A stretch of DNA of 64,000 bases from a virus. How positions within the stretch are numbered: position 1 is the first letter of the stretch; the number at the start of each line of letters is the position of its first letter. Positions 25,502 to 33,493 of this stretch are shown here, piece by piece. A program made the position numbers and the translations under genes. Where the stretch lies: IMG/VR virus record IMGVR_UViG_3300011112_000003, positions 1-64,000 of that record. One strand, 5' to 3'. Under the pieces are notes generated by a model that was not told the DNA's origin, did no database searches, and worked only from the letters and a program-made list of their open reading frames with translations.

Positions 25502-25723
25502 CTATCGGATAACGGTTGCGGTCACGTGGTCCACGGGGCGGGGAACTTCGCCGGTTTGCTGGCTGCCCTTCGGGTTGAGCGTCCATTCCTCGCCGCTGTC
25601 TTTCCAGATCACCAGCTTGACCTTCCAGCCGCGCGCGGTCGCCAGGCGGAATATCTCGTCAATCTTCCCCTTGAACTGCAAGCGGGCGAGGTTGGCGAAG
25701 AATGGATCGTCAGTCACCGACAT
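25502..25723 (-). CDS. Small protein, stop codon inside start-associated motif
   Basis: ATG at 25723 overlaps the upstream gene end by 14 bases; 73 residues (LARLQFKGKIDEIFRLATAR, WKVKLVIWKDSGEEW). Its last codons, including TAG, are formed by the start-associated motif of the next gene. Unknown function. Confidence 0.55.
   Translation of the reverse strand: MSVTDDPFFANLARLQFKGKIDEIFRLATARGWKVKLVIWKDSGEEWTLNPKGSQQTGEVPRPVDHVTATVIR
25503..25512 (-). promoter_or_regulatory. Start-associated motif
   Basis: Minus strand TTATCCGATA followed by GAGGTGG and the ATG at 25491. Confidence 0.65.
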
Positions 25724-26225
25724 CGATCTCGACCCCTGTCGTTGACTCCCACTTGAGCATGGGCTCGCCCATTTCGATCTGCGGCACCAGGGTGCCCTGT
25801 TCATCGCCCTTGCGCGGTCGCGTGAGCGTGTCTGGCGGGATGAGCCACGGCTCGGGGTCTAGCGTGCATGTCTTATCGCGCTGGTGGTCGCAGGAAGCCG
25901 TAACGCCGTGGCGCCTGCATATGTTCGGCCGGTGGTCGTAGACGGTGCAGCCGGTCGGCCCGAGGTGCTTGCAGGTGAACTCGGGGAGGTGGTGCTCGCT
26001 GGGGCTCCTCTGCGCCCAGGGTATGTCGGCGAGGCTCTGCTCCGATCGGATCGGTCCCTGGAATGGGATAAGCATGTTCGCGATGAACTCGCTTTCCTCC
26101 CACGTCGGGCGGCCCCAGTGCCCTTTGTTGCGTAGGGCTTCGATCGTATCCCTGCCTGTGGGCGCAATGGATAGCGGGAAGCGCTCGCAGCACTGGCCGC
26201 TGCATGACGTCTTTTCATTCGGCAC
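25710..26225 (-). CDS. YkgJ-type zinc- or iron-chelating protein
   Basis: GTG at 26225 behind CGAGGTG and overlapping the upstream stop; 171 residues. CSGQCCERFPLS at the N-terminus and CKHLGPTGCTVYDHRP then CRRHG near residue 105 match the YkgJ/UPF0153 family, whose clustered cysteines bind a metal or Fe-S centre. The biochemical role of the family is not settled. The longer in-frame extension is a shadow of the upstream gene. Confidence 0.7.
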   Translation of the reverse strand: MPNEKTSCSGQCCERFPLSIAPTGRDTIEALRNKGHWGRPTWEESEFIANMLIPFQGPIRSEQSLADIPWAQRSPSEHHLPEFTCKHLGPTGCTVYDHRPNICRRHGVTASCDHQRDKTCTLDPEPWLIPPDTLTRPRKGDEQGTLVPQIEMGEPMLKWESTTGVEIDVGD

Positions 26226-26562
26226 TTGCCACCTCGAAGTATCTCCGCCCCATCCGAGTAGCAGACCTCGGCGGGCCCCACCACGAGCGCAGCTTGCCCG
26301 CGCGTTCCAGCCTATCCAGGTGGGCGCGTGCGGCTGACACCGTGACGCGCAGCGCATCGCCCACCTCGACCGAATAGGCAGGGCCCATGACCCGGAGGAA
26401 CCGTAAGATAACCTGGTCCGCGTAGTCACGTCGGGCGAGTCGCACACTCGTGCGGGCCTGTATCTCCCTCAGGATGGCGGACCAGTTGCTCAACTCCAGG
26501 ATCCCAATGTCCTGCGGCGGGCCCGGATGCCGTGGGGCTCGTGCTGATACTCTAGGCAGCAT
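26215..26562 (-). CDS. Winged-helix DNA-binding protein
   Basis: ATG at 26562; 115 residues. QVILRFLRVMGPAYSVEVGD followed by VTVSAARAHLDRLERAGKLR is a clear winged-helix pattern, with a basic wing. Probably a transcription factor or DNA adaptor in the accessory operon. Confidence 0.6.
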   Translation of the reverse strand: MLPRVSARAPRHPGPPQDIGILELSNWSAILREIQARTSVRLARRDYADQVILRFLRVMGPAYSVEVGDALRVTVSAARAHLDRLERAGKLRSWWGPPRSATRMGRRYFEVASAE

Positions 26563-26815
26563 CCTCGACCTTGCGCGTATCCGAGGGCAGTGAGGCAGGC
26601 CAGGAGAACCCACCACCAGCAGGACTGCGCAGTTTCACATCCCCACCCTCGATGGCCTCGATGCTTCGCGGCGCCTGCCAGGTGCTGTGCATGAGCTTGT
26701 CCCCAACAATCCAGCCCTCCCGCTCTATCAGATCCATCGCCGGGACTCGCTTGCCTCGACTCGCTCGATTCTTTTGGACCCTCGGTGGTCGGCCGCCTGC
26801 TACTCGCTCGGTCAT
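26552..26815 (-). CDS. Hypothetical small protein
   Basis: ATG at 26815 overlaps the upstream stop (ATGA); 87 residues. Basic N-terminus, then DLIEREGWIVGDKLMHST. It ends VEDAA, where the GAGGAT codons serve as ribosome site for the next gene. Unknown. Confidence 0.55.
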   Translation of the reverse strand: MTERVAGGRPPRVQKNRASRGKRVPAMDLIEREGWIVGDKLMHSTWQAPRSIEAIEGGDVKLRSPAGGGFSWPASLPSDTRKVEDAA

Positions 26816-27081
26816 TCAGTGTCCTCAATCGCTTTGGCCACTCGGGCCCGTAAACTCTCGTCGCCCTCACGCTGCGCGATCCACACGTTGAACCGCTCCT
26901 GTGAGCCATGCATCGACTCGCTCGACGGGGACCAGCCGCGGCGCTTCAGGCCGTAGTGCTTGGCCCACACGTCCAGTTCTCCCACTTCACCCGCGTCCCG
27001 GTTGCGCCACAGCTGATCGGGCGTGAGCCCGTGTTGCTTCGGTAGCTCCGCGAGTAGGTCTTTCGCGCGTTGGCTGGGCAT
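26812..27081 (-). CDS. Hypothetical small helical protein
   Basis: ATG at 27081 with a start-associated motif 10 bases upstream; 89 residues (RAKDLLAELPKQHGLTPDQL). Charged and helical; unknown. Confidence 0.6.
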   Translation of the reverse strand: MPSQRAKDLLAELPKQHGLTPDQLWRNRDAGEVGELDVWAKHYGLKRRGWSPSSESMHGSQERFNVWIAQREGDESLRARVAKAIEDTE

Positions 27082-27090
27082 GCCTAGCTA

Positions 27091-27100
27091 TATCGGATAA
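27091..27100 (-). promoter_or_regulatory. Start-associated motif
   Basis: Minus strand TTATCCGATA between the stop at 27102 and the ATG at 27081. Confidence 0.65.
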
Positions 27101-27101
27101 G

Positions 27102-27572
27102 TCAGGCTTCGTGGTTCGCGAGCCAGCGCCCGACGGCCACCAACTCGATCACGTCATCGTAGTCTGTAATGATAGCGCGGCTCCTGGCCTCCGTGAGTAG
27201 GCGCCGCAACTGGACCGCCGCGGCCGCGAGCTGCTCGGGCTTTGGCTTTGGCGCCAGCTTCGGTAGCTCGCGGGGTAGGTTACACGTCACGTCCCAGACG
27301 ATCACCTTGCGGTGGGTCACCGTACACGTGCGCGTCCCGCATTCAGCAACCACCCCACGATCGCGCAACTCCCCGAATCGATTGCGCGCGCCCGAGTAGT
27401 TCACACCCGCGTTGCCGTTCGATATTCGGTCTGCGTCGATCTTGAGCAGGCATTCGTTCGCGGTGAGCGGGCCATCGCTGTAGAGCTTCCGGTAGATACC
27501 CGTCTGCTGTCTGCCGATCGAACCGTCCGCGATGATCGCGTGGTAGGCCGCGATGCTGGTTTGCCTGGTCAT
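27102..27572 (-). CDS. Winged-helix DNA-binding protein
   Basis: ATG at 27572 overlaps the upstream stop (ATGA); 156 residues. The N-terminus TRQTSIAAYHAIIADGSIGR, then YRKLYSDGPLTANECLLKI and RNRFGELRDRGVV, is the pattern of phage winged-helix proteins that resemble a replication or transcription adaptor. The C-terminal helix is Ala-rich. Confidence 0.6.
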   Translation of the reverse strand: MTRQTSIAAYHAIIADGSIGRQQTGIYRKLYSDGPLTANECLLKIDADRISNGNAGVNYSGARNRFGELRDRGVVAECGTRTCTVTHRKVIVWDVTCNLPRELPKLAPKPKPEQLAAAAVQLRRLLTEARSRAIITDYDDVIELVAVGRWLANHEA

Positions 27573-27796
27573 TGGGTAGGCACGTAGTGCTTGCCGCAGC
27601 CAACGCACTTGCCCTCGACAAACGCCATGGCGCGACACTGCGAGCACACCTTGGCTTGGTGTTCCTTTGGCCGCTGCCAGTAGTGATACACAGTGCCCGG
27701 GTAGGCAGCTGCCGACCCGCCCAGCATCCACCCGTCACCACCCGGAGGCACCGGGGCAAGATCAGCCACCTGCACGGTCGTCGCAAACTCCATCAT
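27569..27796 (-). CDS. Small zinc-ribbon protein
   Basis: ATG at 27796; 75 residues ending CSQCRAMAFVEGKCVGCGKH, a four-cysteine ribbon. Overlaps the winged-helix gene. Confidence 0.55.
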   Translation of the reverse strand: MMEFATTVQVADLAPVPPGGDGWMLGGSAAAYPGTVYHYWQRPKEHQAKVCSQCRAMAFVEGKCVGCGKHYVPTQ

Positions 27797-27799
27797 CGC

Positions 27800-28060
27800 T
27801 CACCTATCAAATCTGCTGCCGAGCGCCGCCACTGCAGCATCGGCCGTGTGCGTCGCGTTGTCGTAGTTCAGGTCGCCCTCGTAGGCGGCCGCCATGATCC
27901 TCCCCCATAGCCGCTGCCTGTCGTTCTCAGGCGGATCGGGTATGGAGCGCACCGCGAGGTCGTGCGCAGCCGTGCGGACGACGTCGGCCAGCGCCTGGCG
28001 GTCGATCGGCGCAGTGCTTTCCAAGAAATCGAGGATCTCTGCGAAGGTCTTCCTCTTCAT
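27800..28060 (-). CDS. Hypothetical helical protein
   Basis: ATG at 28060; 86 residues, all-helical by eye (FAEILDFLESTAPIDRQALA). Unknown. Confidence 0.55.
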   Translation of the reverse strand: MKRKTFAEILDFLESTAPIDRQALADVVRTAAHDLAVRSIPDPPENDRQRLWGRIMAAAYEGDLNYDNATHTADAAVAALGSRFDR

Positions 28061-28272
28061 TCTGGATTCTCCCGGACGTACTTATCCCGCCGCTCTTTGT
28101 GTACCGCCACCTTGAATGGACCAGACCACGACAGGGATCTCCGTAAGATGCTGAGCCGCTCACGCGCGATGCATCCGCTGCCCGGGCTAGCGCCACAGAA
28201 CGGGCACTGCACGGACAGCTTCTGCGCGCGCGTGATGCGCCTAGTCGCGGTCATCCCCAGCCTATCCTGCAT
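28057..28272 (-). CDS. Zinc finger protein (CPxCG...C...HxxR type)
   Basis: ATG at 28272 overlaps the upstream stop (TGATG); an internal ATG after GGATAGG is possible. 71 residues. VQCPFCGASPGSGC, then HKERRDKY near the end, is a compact phage zinc finger. Confidence 0.6.
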   Translation of the reverse strand: MQDRLGMTATRRITRAQKLSVQCPFCGASPGSGCIARERLSILRRSLSWSGPFKVAVHKERRDKYVRENPE

Positions 28273-28565
28273 CACACTACCGCCTCTTCTCTCGTCGCTA
28301 CGAAGCCCTCGCCGTTCAGTAGCGCGAGTGCCAGTGTCTTCGGGGTGAGCCGCGCAGTGAGCGTCACCCGGTTGATCGGCAGAAGCTTTGCAACTGCGGC
28401 CACGCCGCCGGGGCGCCCCAAGTCCTTGAACAGTTCGCCCCTTCGCGACCGCGCGGCCGCCTTGCTCGCAAACCACTCGGTGGAGATACCGAGTACCTCC
28501 AACTCGTAGAGCACAGCGCCGTGTGCCGCGCAGCCACGGACGAATGACGCAGCGTTGCTAGGCAC
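28272..28565 (-). CDS. Hypothetical protein
   Basis: GTG at 28565 is the likely start (a TTG at 28586 is in frame); 97 residues. LLPINRVTLTARLTPKTLAL is typical of short phage proteins in which lysines and arginines line a beta sheet. Unknown. Confidence 0.5.
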   Translation of the reverse strand: MPSNAASFVRGCAAHGAVLYELEVLGISTEWFASKAAARSRRGELFKDLGRPGGVAAVAKLLPINRVTLTARLTPKTLALALLNGEGFVATREEAVV

Positions 28566-29013
28566 GGTCCCGGATCGCGGCTTCAACTGCCTGCGCAGCG
28601 GCCTCCCAACCCTTCCGCATGGGCGCGCTCACGCTATCCCAATCACTCGTGTAGTGGTCGTCCTCGAAGAGCAGGCATGCGCGATCGAATGCGTCATGCG
28701 CGACCTGTGCTAGCGACGCCTCGGTCTGTTGGCCGATCAGCATGTACCCGCCCTCGAAGGTCGCGCGCGGGCTGAAACTCTCGTATCCATCAGCATAGCG
28801 GACGTAGTAGCCGTGAATCTTCGGCTCGTGCTTTTCGATGTAGCCAACGCTGACTTCGACCTCCCCAGCAGTAGCTCCGATAAGGCGGTAGTACTCGCGG
28901 GGGTCCGCATAGCCGGGCTCGACTACGGTCATGCGCCTGATCTCACCGATCTTGAGCGCATGCACTTCCTTGTGGCTGCGATACGTCGGTAGCTTGCCTT
29001 CGTTTTCACTCAT
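28558..29013 (-). CDS. Phage protein with YRSHKEVHALKI domain, copy 1
   Basis: ATG at 29013 behind AGGATAGT with a start-associated motif; 151 residues. YRSHKEVHALKIGEIRRM at residue 11 and HGYYVRYADGYESFSP, then FEGGYMLI, form a domain common in phages, often cut to its N-terminal 60 residues. A second copy is at 47518. The C-terminus is a helical unit ending in GWEAAAQAVEAAI. Role unknown. Confidence 0.65.
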   Translation of the reverse strand: MSENEGKLPTYRSHKEVHALKIGEIRRMTVVEPGYADPREYYRLIGATAGEVEVSVGYIEKHEPKIHGYYVRYADGYESFSPRATFEGGYMLIGQQTEASLAQVAHDAFDRACLLFEDDHYTSDWDSVSAPMRKGWEAAAQAVEAAIRDRA

Positions 29014-29015
29014 GA

Positions 29016-29177
29016 CTATCCTGTAGCTGATAAGTTCCTGCGGGGGCGGTTCCAGTACGGGCTCTTGCACCCATACGCGGGGCAGACCGTCGGGAGGGGG
29101 TTGCCCTCTTTGCGCGGGAGCCACTCGTTGCCACAGCGTTCGCAGCGGTACGCCGTCACCAGCTTCTTGAAGATCAT
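29016..29177 (-). CDS. Small zinc-ribbon protein
   Basis: ATG at 29177; 53 residues. AYRCERCGNEWLPRKEGN, then CPAYGCKSPYWN, is a rubredoxin-like phage zinc ribbon. The longer in-frame extension overlaps the next gene and is rejected. Confidence 0.6.
   Translation of the reverse strand: MIFKKLVTAYRCERCGNEWLPRKEGNPLPTVCPAYGCKSPYWNRPRRNLSATG
29024..29033 (-). promoter_or_regulatory. Start-associated motif (variant)
   Basis: Minus strand TTATCAGCTA, followed by AGGATAGT and ATG at 29013. Confidence 0.5.
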
Positions 29178-29431
29178 GAACTGCGCCTCGGTCGCTGCGT
29201 GGGGTCCCACGCCTCCTGCACGGGCGCATGCACCCCGCAGACGCCTGGCGCCGCCCCCTGGCCCGCAGGGGTCGCACAGCGCGGGCACAGGAGCTTCCCA
29301 CACACCTCGCCGTGCAGGTTGCCTCTGAGCTTGTAGTCGCATTGCTTCACCGCGCGGTTGCCGCACCCACAGTACTCGACGCCAGCATTGAAGCCCCTGC
29401 GGCAAACGAAGATATCTACCTGATTTGCCAC
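29174..29431 (-). CDS. Cysteine-rich protein
   Basis: GTG at 29431; 85 residues with nine cysteines (YCGCGNRAVKQC, CGKLLCPRC, VCGVHAP), probably two zinc sites. It resembles zinc-finger adaptors of actinophage and proteobacterial phages in style only. Confidence 0.55.
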   Translation of the reverse strand: MANQVDIFVCRRGFNAGVEYCGCGNRAVKQCDYKLRGNLHGEVCGKLLCPRCATPAGQGAAPGVCGVHAPVQEAWDPTQRPRRSS

Positions 29432-29444
29432 AGGAGCTTCCCCC

Positions 29445-29744
29445 TCACTCCTTACGGAGCTTCTTCCCTTTCAGTAGCTCACGCGCACTCGACTCGATAT
29501 GCGCGCCGACGATACCTGTGAAGCTGGCGATGGCCAGATCAGCCGTGAGACAGCGACGTACGGAAACCTGCGCGAGCGCGTTGATGACCACCTGATCAGG
29601 CTGATCTACGCACAGCTCTTCAATAAGTGCGGTGAGAGATTCGATCTTCCGACCGACATGCTGCATCTGCCGCTGCGCAGCGGTCTTCTTCGGGGACTTG
29701 GGCTTAGCCGCCTTCTTCTTTTGAGCTTTCTTTTTCGCTGCCAT
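29445..29744 (-). CDS. Lys-rich N-terminus protein
   Basis: ATG at 29744 behind AGGATAGCC; 99 residues. The first 25 residues are almost all Lys/Ala (histone-H1-like tail, AAKKKAQKKKAAKPKSPKK). The rest is helical (GRKIESLTALIEELCV). Possibly DNA-binding. Confidence 0.55.
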   Translation of the reverse strand: MAAKKKAQKKKAAKPKSPKKTAAQRQMQHVGRKIESLTALIEELCVDQPDQVVINALAQVSVRRCLTADLAIASFTGIVGAHIESSARELLKGKKLRKE

Positions 29745-29746
29745 GG

Positions 29747-29926
29747 CTATCCTTTCATTGCGGTCGGTCGCGACCGTGAATCTTCGCTGTCTTCGCCCAG
29801 CGCAGCGGCATACTCGGCCTCGATCTGCTCAAGCGTAACGCGCCGCGTGCGGTCTTCGATGGTCGCCTTCTTCTCCGCCTTGCGCTTCGTCTTCTGCTTT
29901 TGCTTGTGGCGCTTTTGCCTATTCAT
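29747..29926 (-). CDS. Small Lys-rich protein
   Basis: A 59-residue gene with ATG at 29926. It starts MNRQKRHKQKQKTKRKAEKK and continues TIEDRTRRVTLEQIEAEY, then an acidic stretch. Its final GGA-TAG is also the GGATAG ribosome-site motif of the next gene. The stop of the upstream exonuclease gene overlaps its leader. Probably nucleic-acid-binding. Confidence 0.55.
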   Translation of the reverse strand: MNRQKRHKQKQKTKRKAEKKATIEDRTRRVTLEQIEAEYAAALGEDSEDSRSRPTAMKG

Positions 29927-29927
29927 A

Positions 29928-30527
29928 TCAGCCCCTGTTCTTGTGCGCCTGCGTGCGCTGCCTTCGGATAAGCTCGCCGTAGGTCATGATCCCAATGTAG
30001 CGACGCATCGCCCACAGCAGCTCGCCCGTTGCCGTGGCGTCCGCGAGCGCATCATGCGCATCTGTCAGCTCCACACCCCATCGCGCGCAAGCCTCGCCCA
30101 GCTTGTTGCCCTTGACGCCCTGCTTCTTCGCGAAGTACCGGACCATCACCAGCGGGTCTATCCACGGCCCGTAGTCTGGTACCAGGTCGAGCGCAAACCG
30201 CTCCGCGATGCCGCGGTCGAACTCTTCGTTGTAGGCGCAGAACACCGCACCCGCACAGACCCGGTACATATCCTTGGAAGCCAATGCGTCCTCTGCGCTC
30301 GGCGCGCCCCTCACGTCCGCGTCCCGGATGCCGTGGACCTTCGTCGCGTGGAAAGGGATCGGGATGCCGGGGTCCACGAGGGTCTTGTGGCTGTCGGTCA
30401 CGCGCCCCTTCTCGAAGCGCACGGCCGCGACCTGGACCACCCCACACGCTTTCTTGTTGACCCCCGTGGTCTCGAAGTCGATGACGGTGATAGGTATGTC
30501 GTACCAGATCGCGAAGTGGTCGATCAC
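29928..30527 (-). CDS. DnaQ-like 3'-5' exonuclease
   Basis: GTG at 30527 overlaps the upstream stop (GTGA); 199 residues. It has the DEDDh motifs: VIDFETTG near residue 15, a middle FCAYNEEFDRGI near 97, and DAHDALADATATGELLW near 160. Likely proofreading or nucleotide-recycling exonuclease acting on DNA. Confidence 0.85.
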   Translation of the reverse strand: MIDHFAIWYDIPITVIDFETTGVNKKACGVVQVAAVRFEKGRVTDSHKTLVDPGIPIPFHATKVHGIRDADVRGAPSAEDALASKDMYRVCAGAVFCAYNEEFDRGIAERFALDLVPDYGPWIDPLVMVRYFAKKQGVKGNKLGEACARWGVELTDAHDALADATATGELLWAMRRYIGIMTYGELIRRQRTQAHKNRG

Positions 30528-30943
30528 GCCTGGCCCTGCGACTGCGCTAACGCTAGTAGCCCCCGCATGTTCTCAGCTACGGCTGAGTTATCCTTCGCCC
30601 GCAGGATGTGCCTACCGCAAGCCTCCCCCCACCCAGCACTCCCTGCACGCTGATCCGCGCGCACACTCTGCAGGATATAGCCCTCGGGGTAGAACGCCGC
30701 GTAGCCCGCGAGGCGCCCCGCAATCGCATCGTCCGCCAGATCCCGGAAGCCCCAGATCTCACTACTGCAGTAGTGCTCCGCGAGTAGCACCCCGCACTCG
30801 GACAGCGCGACACACATCCCATCCCCACCCGAAGAATCTAGGCTGAACATGTAGATGGTTCCCGCCTGCTTTCGGATCGGGGACTCACCGCGACGCGACC
30901 GCATGTGCTCTGCGAAGCCTAGATTATCCAGCTTGCCGGTCAT
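30524..30943 (-). CDS. Tagged accessory protein (L-x-N-FAxxMRxxRGE family), isolated copy
   Basis: ATG at 30943; 139 residues. The N-terminus KLDNLGFAEHMRSRRGESPI carries the same tag as the 51.6-59.7 kb array, 20 kb away from it. The C-terminal part reads like a Ntn-type or protease-fold protein (TIYMFSLDSSGGDGMCVALS, VLLAEHYCSSEIWG) but I do not identify it. Confidence 0.65.
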   Translation of the reverse strand: MTGKLDNLGFAEHMRSRRGESPIRKQAGTIYMFSLDSSGGDGMCVALSECGVLLAEHYCSSEIWGFRDLADDAIAGRLAGYAAFYPEGYILQSVRADQRAGSAGWGEACGRHILRAKDNSAVAENMRGLLALAQSQGQA

Positions 30944-31239
30944 TCGGGTAGCGTATCCTCAACCGAGCGAGGGGGCGTGCGCGCCGTCACGAGTAGCTTG
31001 GGGTCCTGGCCGCGCCGCGCGCGTATCGAGTACAGCCTTGATGCTGTCAGTGCGCAGTGGTCCGCGCCCACACCCGTCGCCGTCATGTGGTTGACGCTGA
31101 TAGCCATGCACGACGCAGCCATCTCTTCCTGCGTTATGCCTCGCGAGCGACCGAGCGCAATGACCGCATCCGCGAACGTCTCCATGCGCTTCTCGTCGAA
31201 GTCCGCAGGATCGATAAGCCCAATCTTCGTCACCATCAT
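30940..31239 (-). CDS. Hypothetical protein
   Basis: ATG at 31239 behind GGGAGGCGA; 99 residues. Helical, with GRSRGITQEEMAASCMAIS, HTH-like but not convincing. It ends SVEDTLPE, encoded by the ribosome site of the next gene. Confidence 0.5.
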   Translation of the reverse strand: MMVTKIGLIDPADFDEKRMETFADAVIALGRSRGITQEEMAASCMAISVNHMTATGVGADHCALTASRLYSIRARRGQDPKLLVTARTPPRSVEDTLPE

Positions 31240-31595
31240 TCGCCTCCCGGCAGCGTATCCTCAAGGCAGTCGTGTTGCTCGCCCACAGTCTGTACGTGAT
31301 AATCGATCTGGCTGTGGGCGCAAGCCAGCCGCAAGCCCAGGTTGCCGCCTCGCCCCATTTGGTTGCCGAACCATCCCACACAGAACTCCTCTGCCCCGGG
31401 CTCCGACTCGTGGCACGCCATCATGCGCAGGGTGCCGTCGCGCGTGGCGAATGAGCCCGGCTCCGCGATGGTACTCTCCAGCGCCGCGTGCTTGCCCTCA
31501 CAGTAGCCGTTCGGGATATCGTACGGGTCGGTGGAGGTCTTCCATGGGCACTTGGCGCACTGCAGGCGGACAGGCCGCCGCCCCTTCTTAGCCAC
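31236..31595 (-). CDS. DUF6283-like cysteine protein
   Basis: GTG at 31595; 119 residues. LQCAKCPWKTSTDPYDIPNG at the N-terminus, then MMACHESEPGAEEFCVGWFG, match the DUF6283 phage family (CxxCPW ... CH ... C.GW). Four conserved Cys and one His probably bind a metal. Function unknown. Confidence 0.65.
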   Translation of the reverse strand: MAKKGRRPVRLQCAKCPWKTSTDPYDIPNGYCEGKHAALESTIAEPGSFATRDGTLRMMACHESEPGAEEFCVGWFGNQMGRGGNLGLRLACAHSQIDYHVQTVGEQHDCLEDTLPGGE

Positions 31596-32778
31596 GGTAC
31601 TGACTCCTCGTGCGTGACGTCTCGACTGTGTGCTGCCACTGCGGGTCGCTGTTATCGTCGTAGCTCCCGCGGAACAACTCGATCTTGAACGACGCGGCCT
31701 CGCCCATGTCGCCGTCGGGCACGTCGCCCGTGGTCGCCTTGGTGAACCAATCGTCAAAGGCTGCGCGTATCTGATCGCGCAACTCGCGGGTGGCCTTGGG
31801 CATCGGGGTAATGTCGGGTGGACTCATGTCTACCGCTTTATCGGATACGGGTGGGTCGTCGCCGTCGTTGTGCCAAGGCGTGTTGTGCTGCGGGCAGGCT
31901 AGGCTATCGCCGTTCTGATCGACCCCTGCGAACCCTGCGTGCTCGCCCTTATCTCGCAGGGGCGTACACCGGCAACCCTCCCGCTGCAACTTAGGCGATA
32001 ACCACGTCAGGCCCCCCGCGCTGTGGTGTCTCCCGTCATGGGCCGCGGGCAGCACACACGCCGCGTTCACGTGCTCGGGGTGGCGATGCACGCAGGCGGC
32101 GCGCCAGAACCCAGACCCGGTGCGATGGGCCCCCTCGTGGCCTTGGGCCCGGTCACAATAATCCCAGGCTATGCCCGGGCGCGGGACACTACACAGCGCG
32201 GCAGACGCAGACCACTGCAGACCTCCCGCCGTCTTGTGCTCCATCTTGTGGCCCTCGGTCAGCGAGCACACCTTATCCACAGCAGTGGGATGGCGCTTCG
32301 TACAAGGCGCGGTGACAGCCCCGCAGTTCTCCCAATGGGCAGTGCCACCTTCATCTTTAAATCCCACGTGCTGCCCCTCGTGGTCCGCGGCCAGGCTACA
32401 GCCGATCTTCGGATATAAGCGCGCCTTGGAATCACATCTCGGATCTGCGAAGCGCAGCAGCATGGCCACGTGAACTATCTCGCCCGTCGCCAGTCGATTC
32501 GGGTGATTCCTAGGAAGGGTGGATATCACGTCGTGCAGCCACGCCAACTCATGCGGTCGAAACACCAGCACTAACCCCTCGGGGCCGCTCCTCAGCGCGG
32601 GAAAGCCGTGCCTCGCGCGCTCCCTGTTGACCCATTCAGGGTCCTCAGGTTTACGGCCGGCGAGGCTCTTCGCGATATCAGCCTCACACCGTAAGCAGAA
32701 GAGCGCTTCCCGTCGGTATGCGCATTGGTTCGTGCAATCTCGGAAGTTGCAGCGTCCTGGAAGATCTCCGTCAGTCAT
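31588..32778 (-). CDS. Cys/His-repeat protein, possibly two genes fused
   Basis: ATG at 32778 with a start-associated motif upstream; 396 residues. After a CTNQC...CLRC zinc site come four or five repeats of the form C-x4-5-GH-x-x-H-x8-W (CSLTEGHKMEHKTAGGLQW, CDRAQGHEGAHRTGSGFW, CVLPAAHDGRHHSAGGLTW). Near residue 310 a complete start-associated motif lies in frame and is followed by ATG at 31827. The last 79 residues may therefore be a separate protein whose upstream neighbour lost its stop. The shared repeat also occurs at 39626 and 47974. Confidence 0.6.
   Translation of the reverse strand: MTDGDLPGRCNFRDCTNQCAYRREALFCLRCEADIAKSLAGRKPEDPEWVNRERARHGFPALRSGPEGLVLVFRPHELAWLHDVISTLPRNHPNRLATGEIVHVAMLLRFADPRCDSKARLYPKIGCSLAADHEGQHVGFKDEGGTAHWENCGAVTAPCTKRHPTAVDKVCSLTEGHKMEHKTAGGLQWSASAALCSVPRPGIAWDYCDRAQGHEGAHRTGSGFWRAACVHRHPEHVNAACVLPAAHDGRHHSAGGLTWLSPKLQREGCRCTPLRDKGEHAGFAGVDQNGDSLACPQHNTPWHNDGDDPPVSDKAVDMSPPDITPMPKATRELRDQIRAAFDDWFTKATTGDVPDGDMGEAASFKIELFRGSYDDNSDPQWQHTVETSRTRSQYRG
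31839..31848 (-). promoter_or_regulatory. Start-associated motif inside an open frame
   Basis: Minus strand GTATCCGATA lies within the coding frame above, 11 bases before an in-frame ATG at 31827. Confidence 0.5.
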
Positions 32779-32788
32779 ACCCACCCCG

Positions 32789-32798
32789 TATCGGATAC
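32789..32798 (-). promoter_or_regulatory. Start-associated motif
   Basis: Minus strand GTATCCGATA followed by GGGGTGGG and ATG at 32778. Confidence 0.6.
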
Positions 32799-33299
32799 TC
32801 AGCTCGCGGGCGGCTCGAAGGGCGGCGCAGTCGCGAGCTGGATAGCCGTCGCGATGGCGTTGGTCACCGCATGCCGGTTGCTCCAGTCGATCTTGTCGCG
32901 ATCAATCACAATCTTGGCGTGGTCGTAGGCCGCTCGCGCGATGACTTGCGCATCGTCGTTCAGGTCGAGCGGCTTGTACCCCGGGGCGAAGCCGAGGAAC
33001 GCCGCGCTCACCGCCATCTTGAAGCAGCCGTACCTGACCTGCGCGGGGATGTCTGGGCCTTGCGAATCGATATAGTTCTGGAGCATTTCAATGTAGCTGC
33101 GCACCGCCTGATCCATCACGCCGTCCCACGTGCGTCCCATCGAAGGCTGCGGGGCGCCTGCCCCCTGGTAGATCTGCCGCATACCGTCGGGGAGCTGCGA
33201 AGCTGTCGAGGGCGGGGTAGGATACTTGTGGGGGAACTTGGCTGGGGGGAAGCGCCCTCGAACCACGTTATCCTTCTTTGGGGTTTCGTCGTCGCTCAC
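32799..33299 (-). CDS. Hypothetical protein
   Basis: GTG at 33299 overlaps the upstream stop (GTGA); 166 residues. A Pro-rich disordered N-terminus is followed by DQAVRSYIEMLQNYIDSQG and a helical core. Unknown. Confidence 0.55.
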   Translation of the reverse strand: MSDDETPKKDNVVRGRFPPAKFPHKYPTPPSTASQLPDGMRQIYQGAGAPQPSMGRTWDGVMDQAVRSYIEMLQNYIDSQGPDIPAQVRYGCFKMAVSAAFLGFAPGYKPLDLNDDAQVIARAAYDHAKIVIDRDKIDWSNRHAVTNAIATAIQLATAPPFEPPAS

Positions 33300-33493
33300 G
33301 GGTCTATCAATCCATCGAGATCCACCATGCCCCCGGCAGCATCCAGCACAGCCTTCGCGCACGCCTCCCACGCGGCCTTCTGCCGGTCGTTGATGCCCAC
33401 CGCCCAGTTGCCCGAGTTGCTCCAGTGCTGCTGCATGAACGCCTCGTAGGCAATCTGGCCGGGTGTGTGCGCGACTTCCTCGGGCTTGCTCAT
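33296..33493 (-). CDS. Small phage helical protein
   Basis: ATG at 33493; 65 residues, PGQIAYEAFMQQHWSNSG then DRQKAAWEACAKAVLD. This 'A-Y-x-A-F ... W-x-A-A-A-x-A-V' unit is common as a stand-alone phage protein or as a C-terminal module. Role unknown. Confidence 0.6.
   Translation of the reverse strand: MSKPEEVAHTPGQIAYEAFMQQHWSNSGNWAVGINDRQKAAWEACAKAVLDAAGGMVDLDGLIDP

Noticed and set aside
29499-30653. Plus-strand open frame of 384 codons opposite the exonuclease
   Set aside because: It runs antisense to a DnaQ-like gene with all catalytic motifs and has no ribosome site or recognisable domain.
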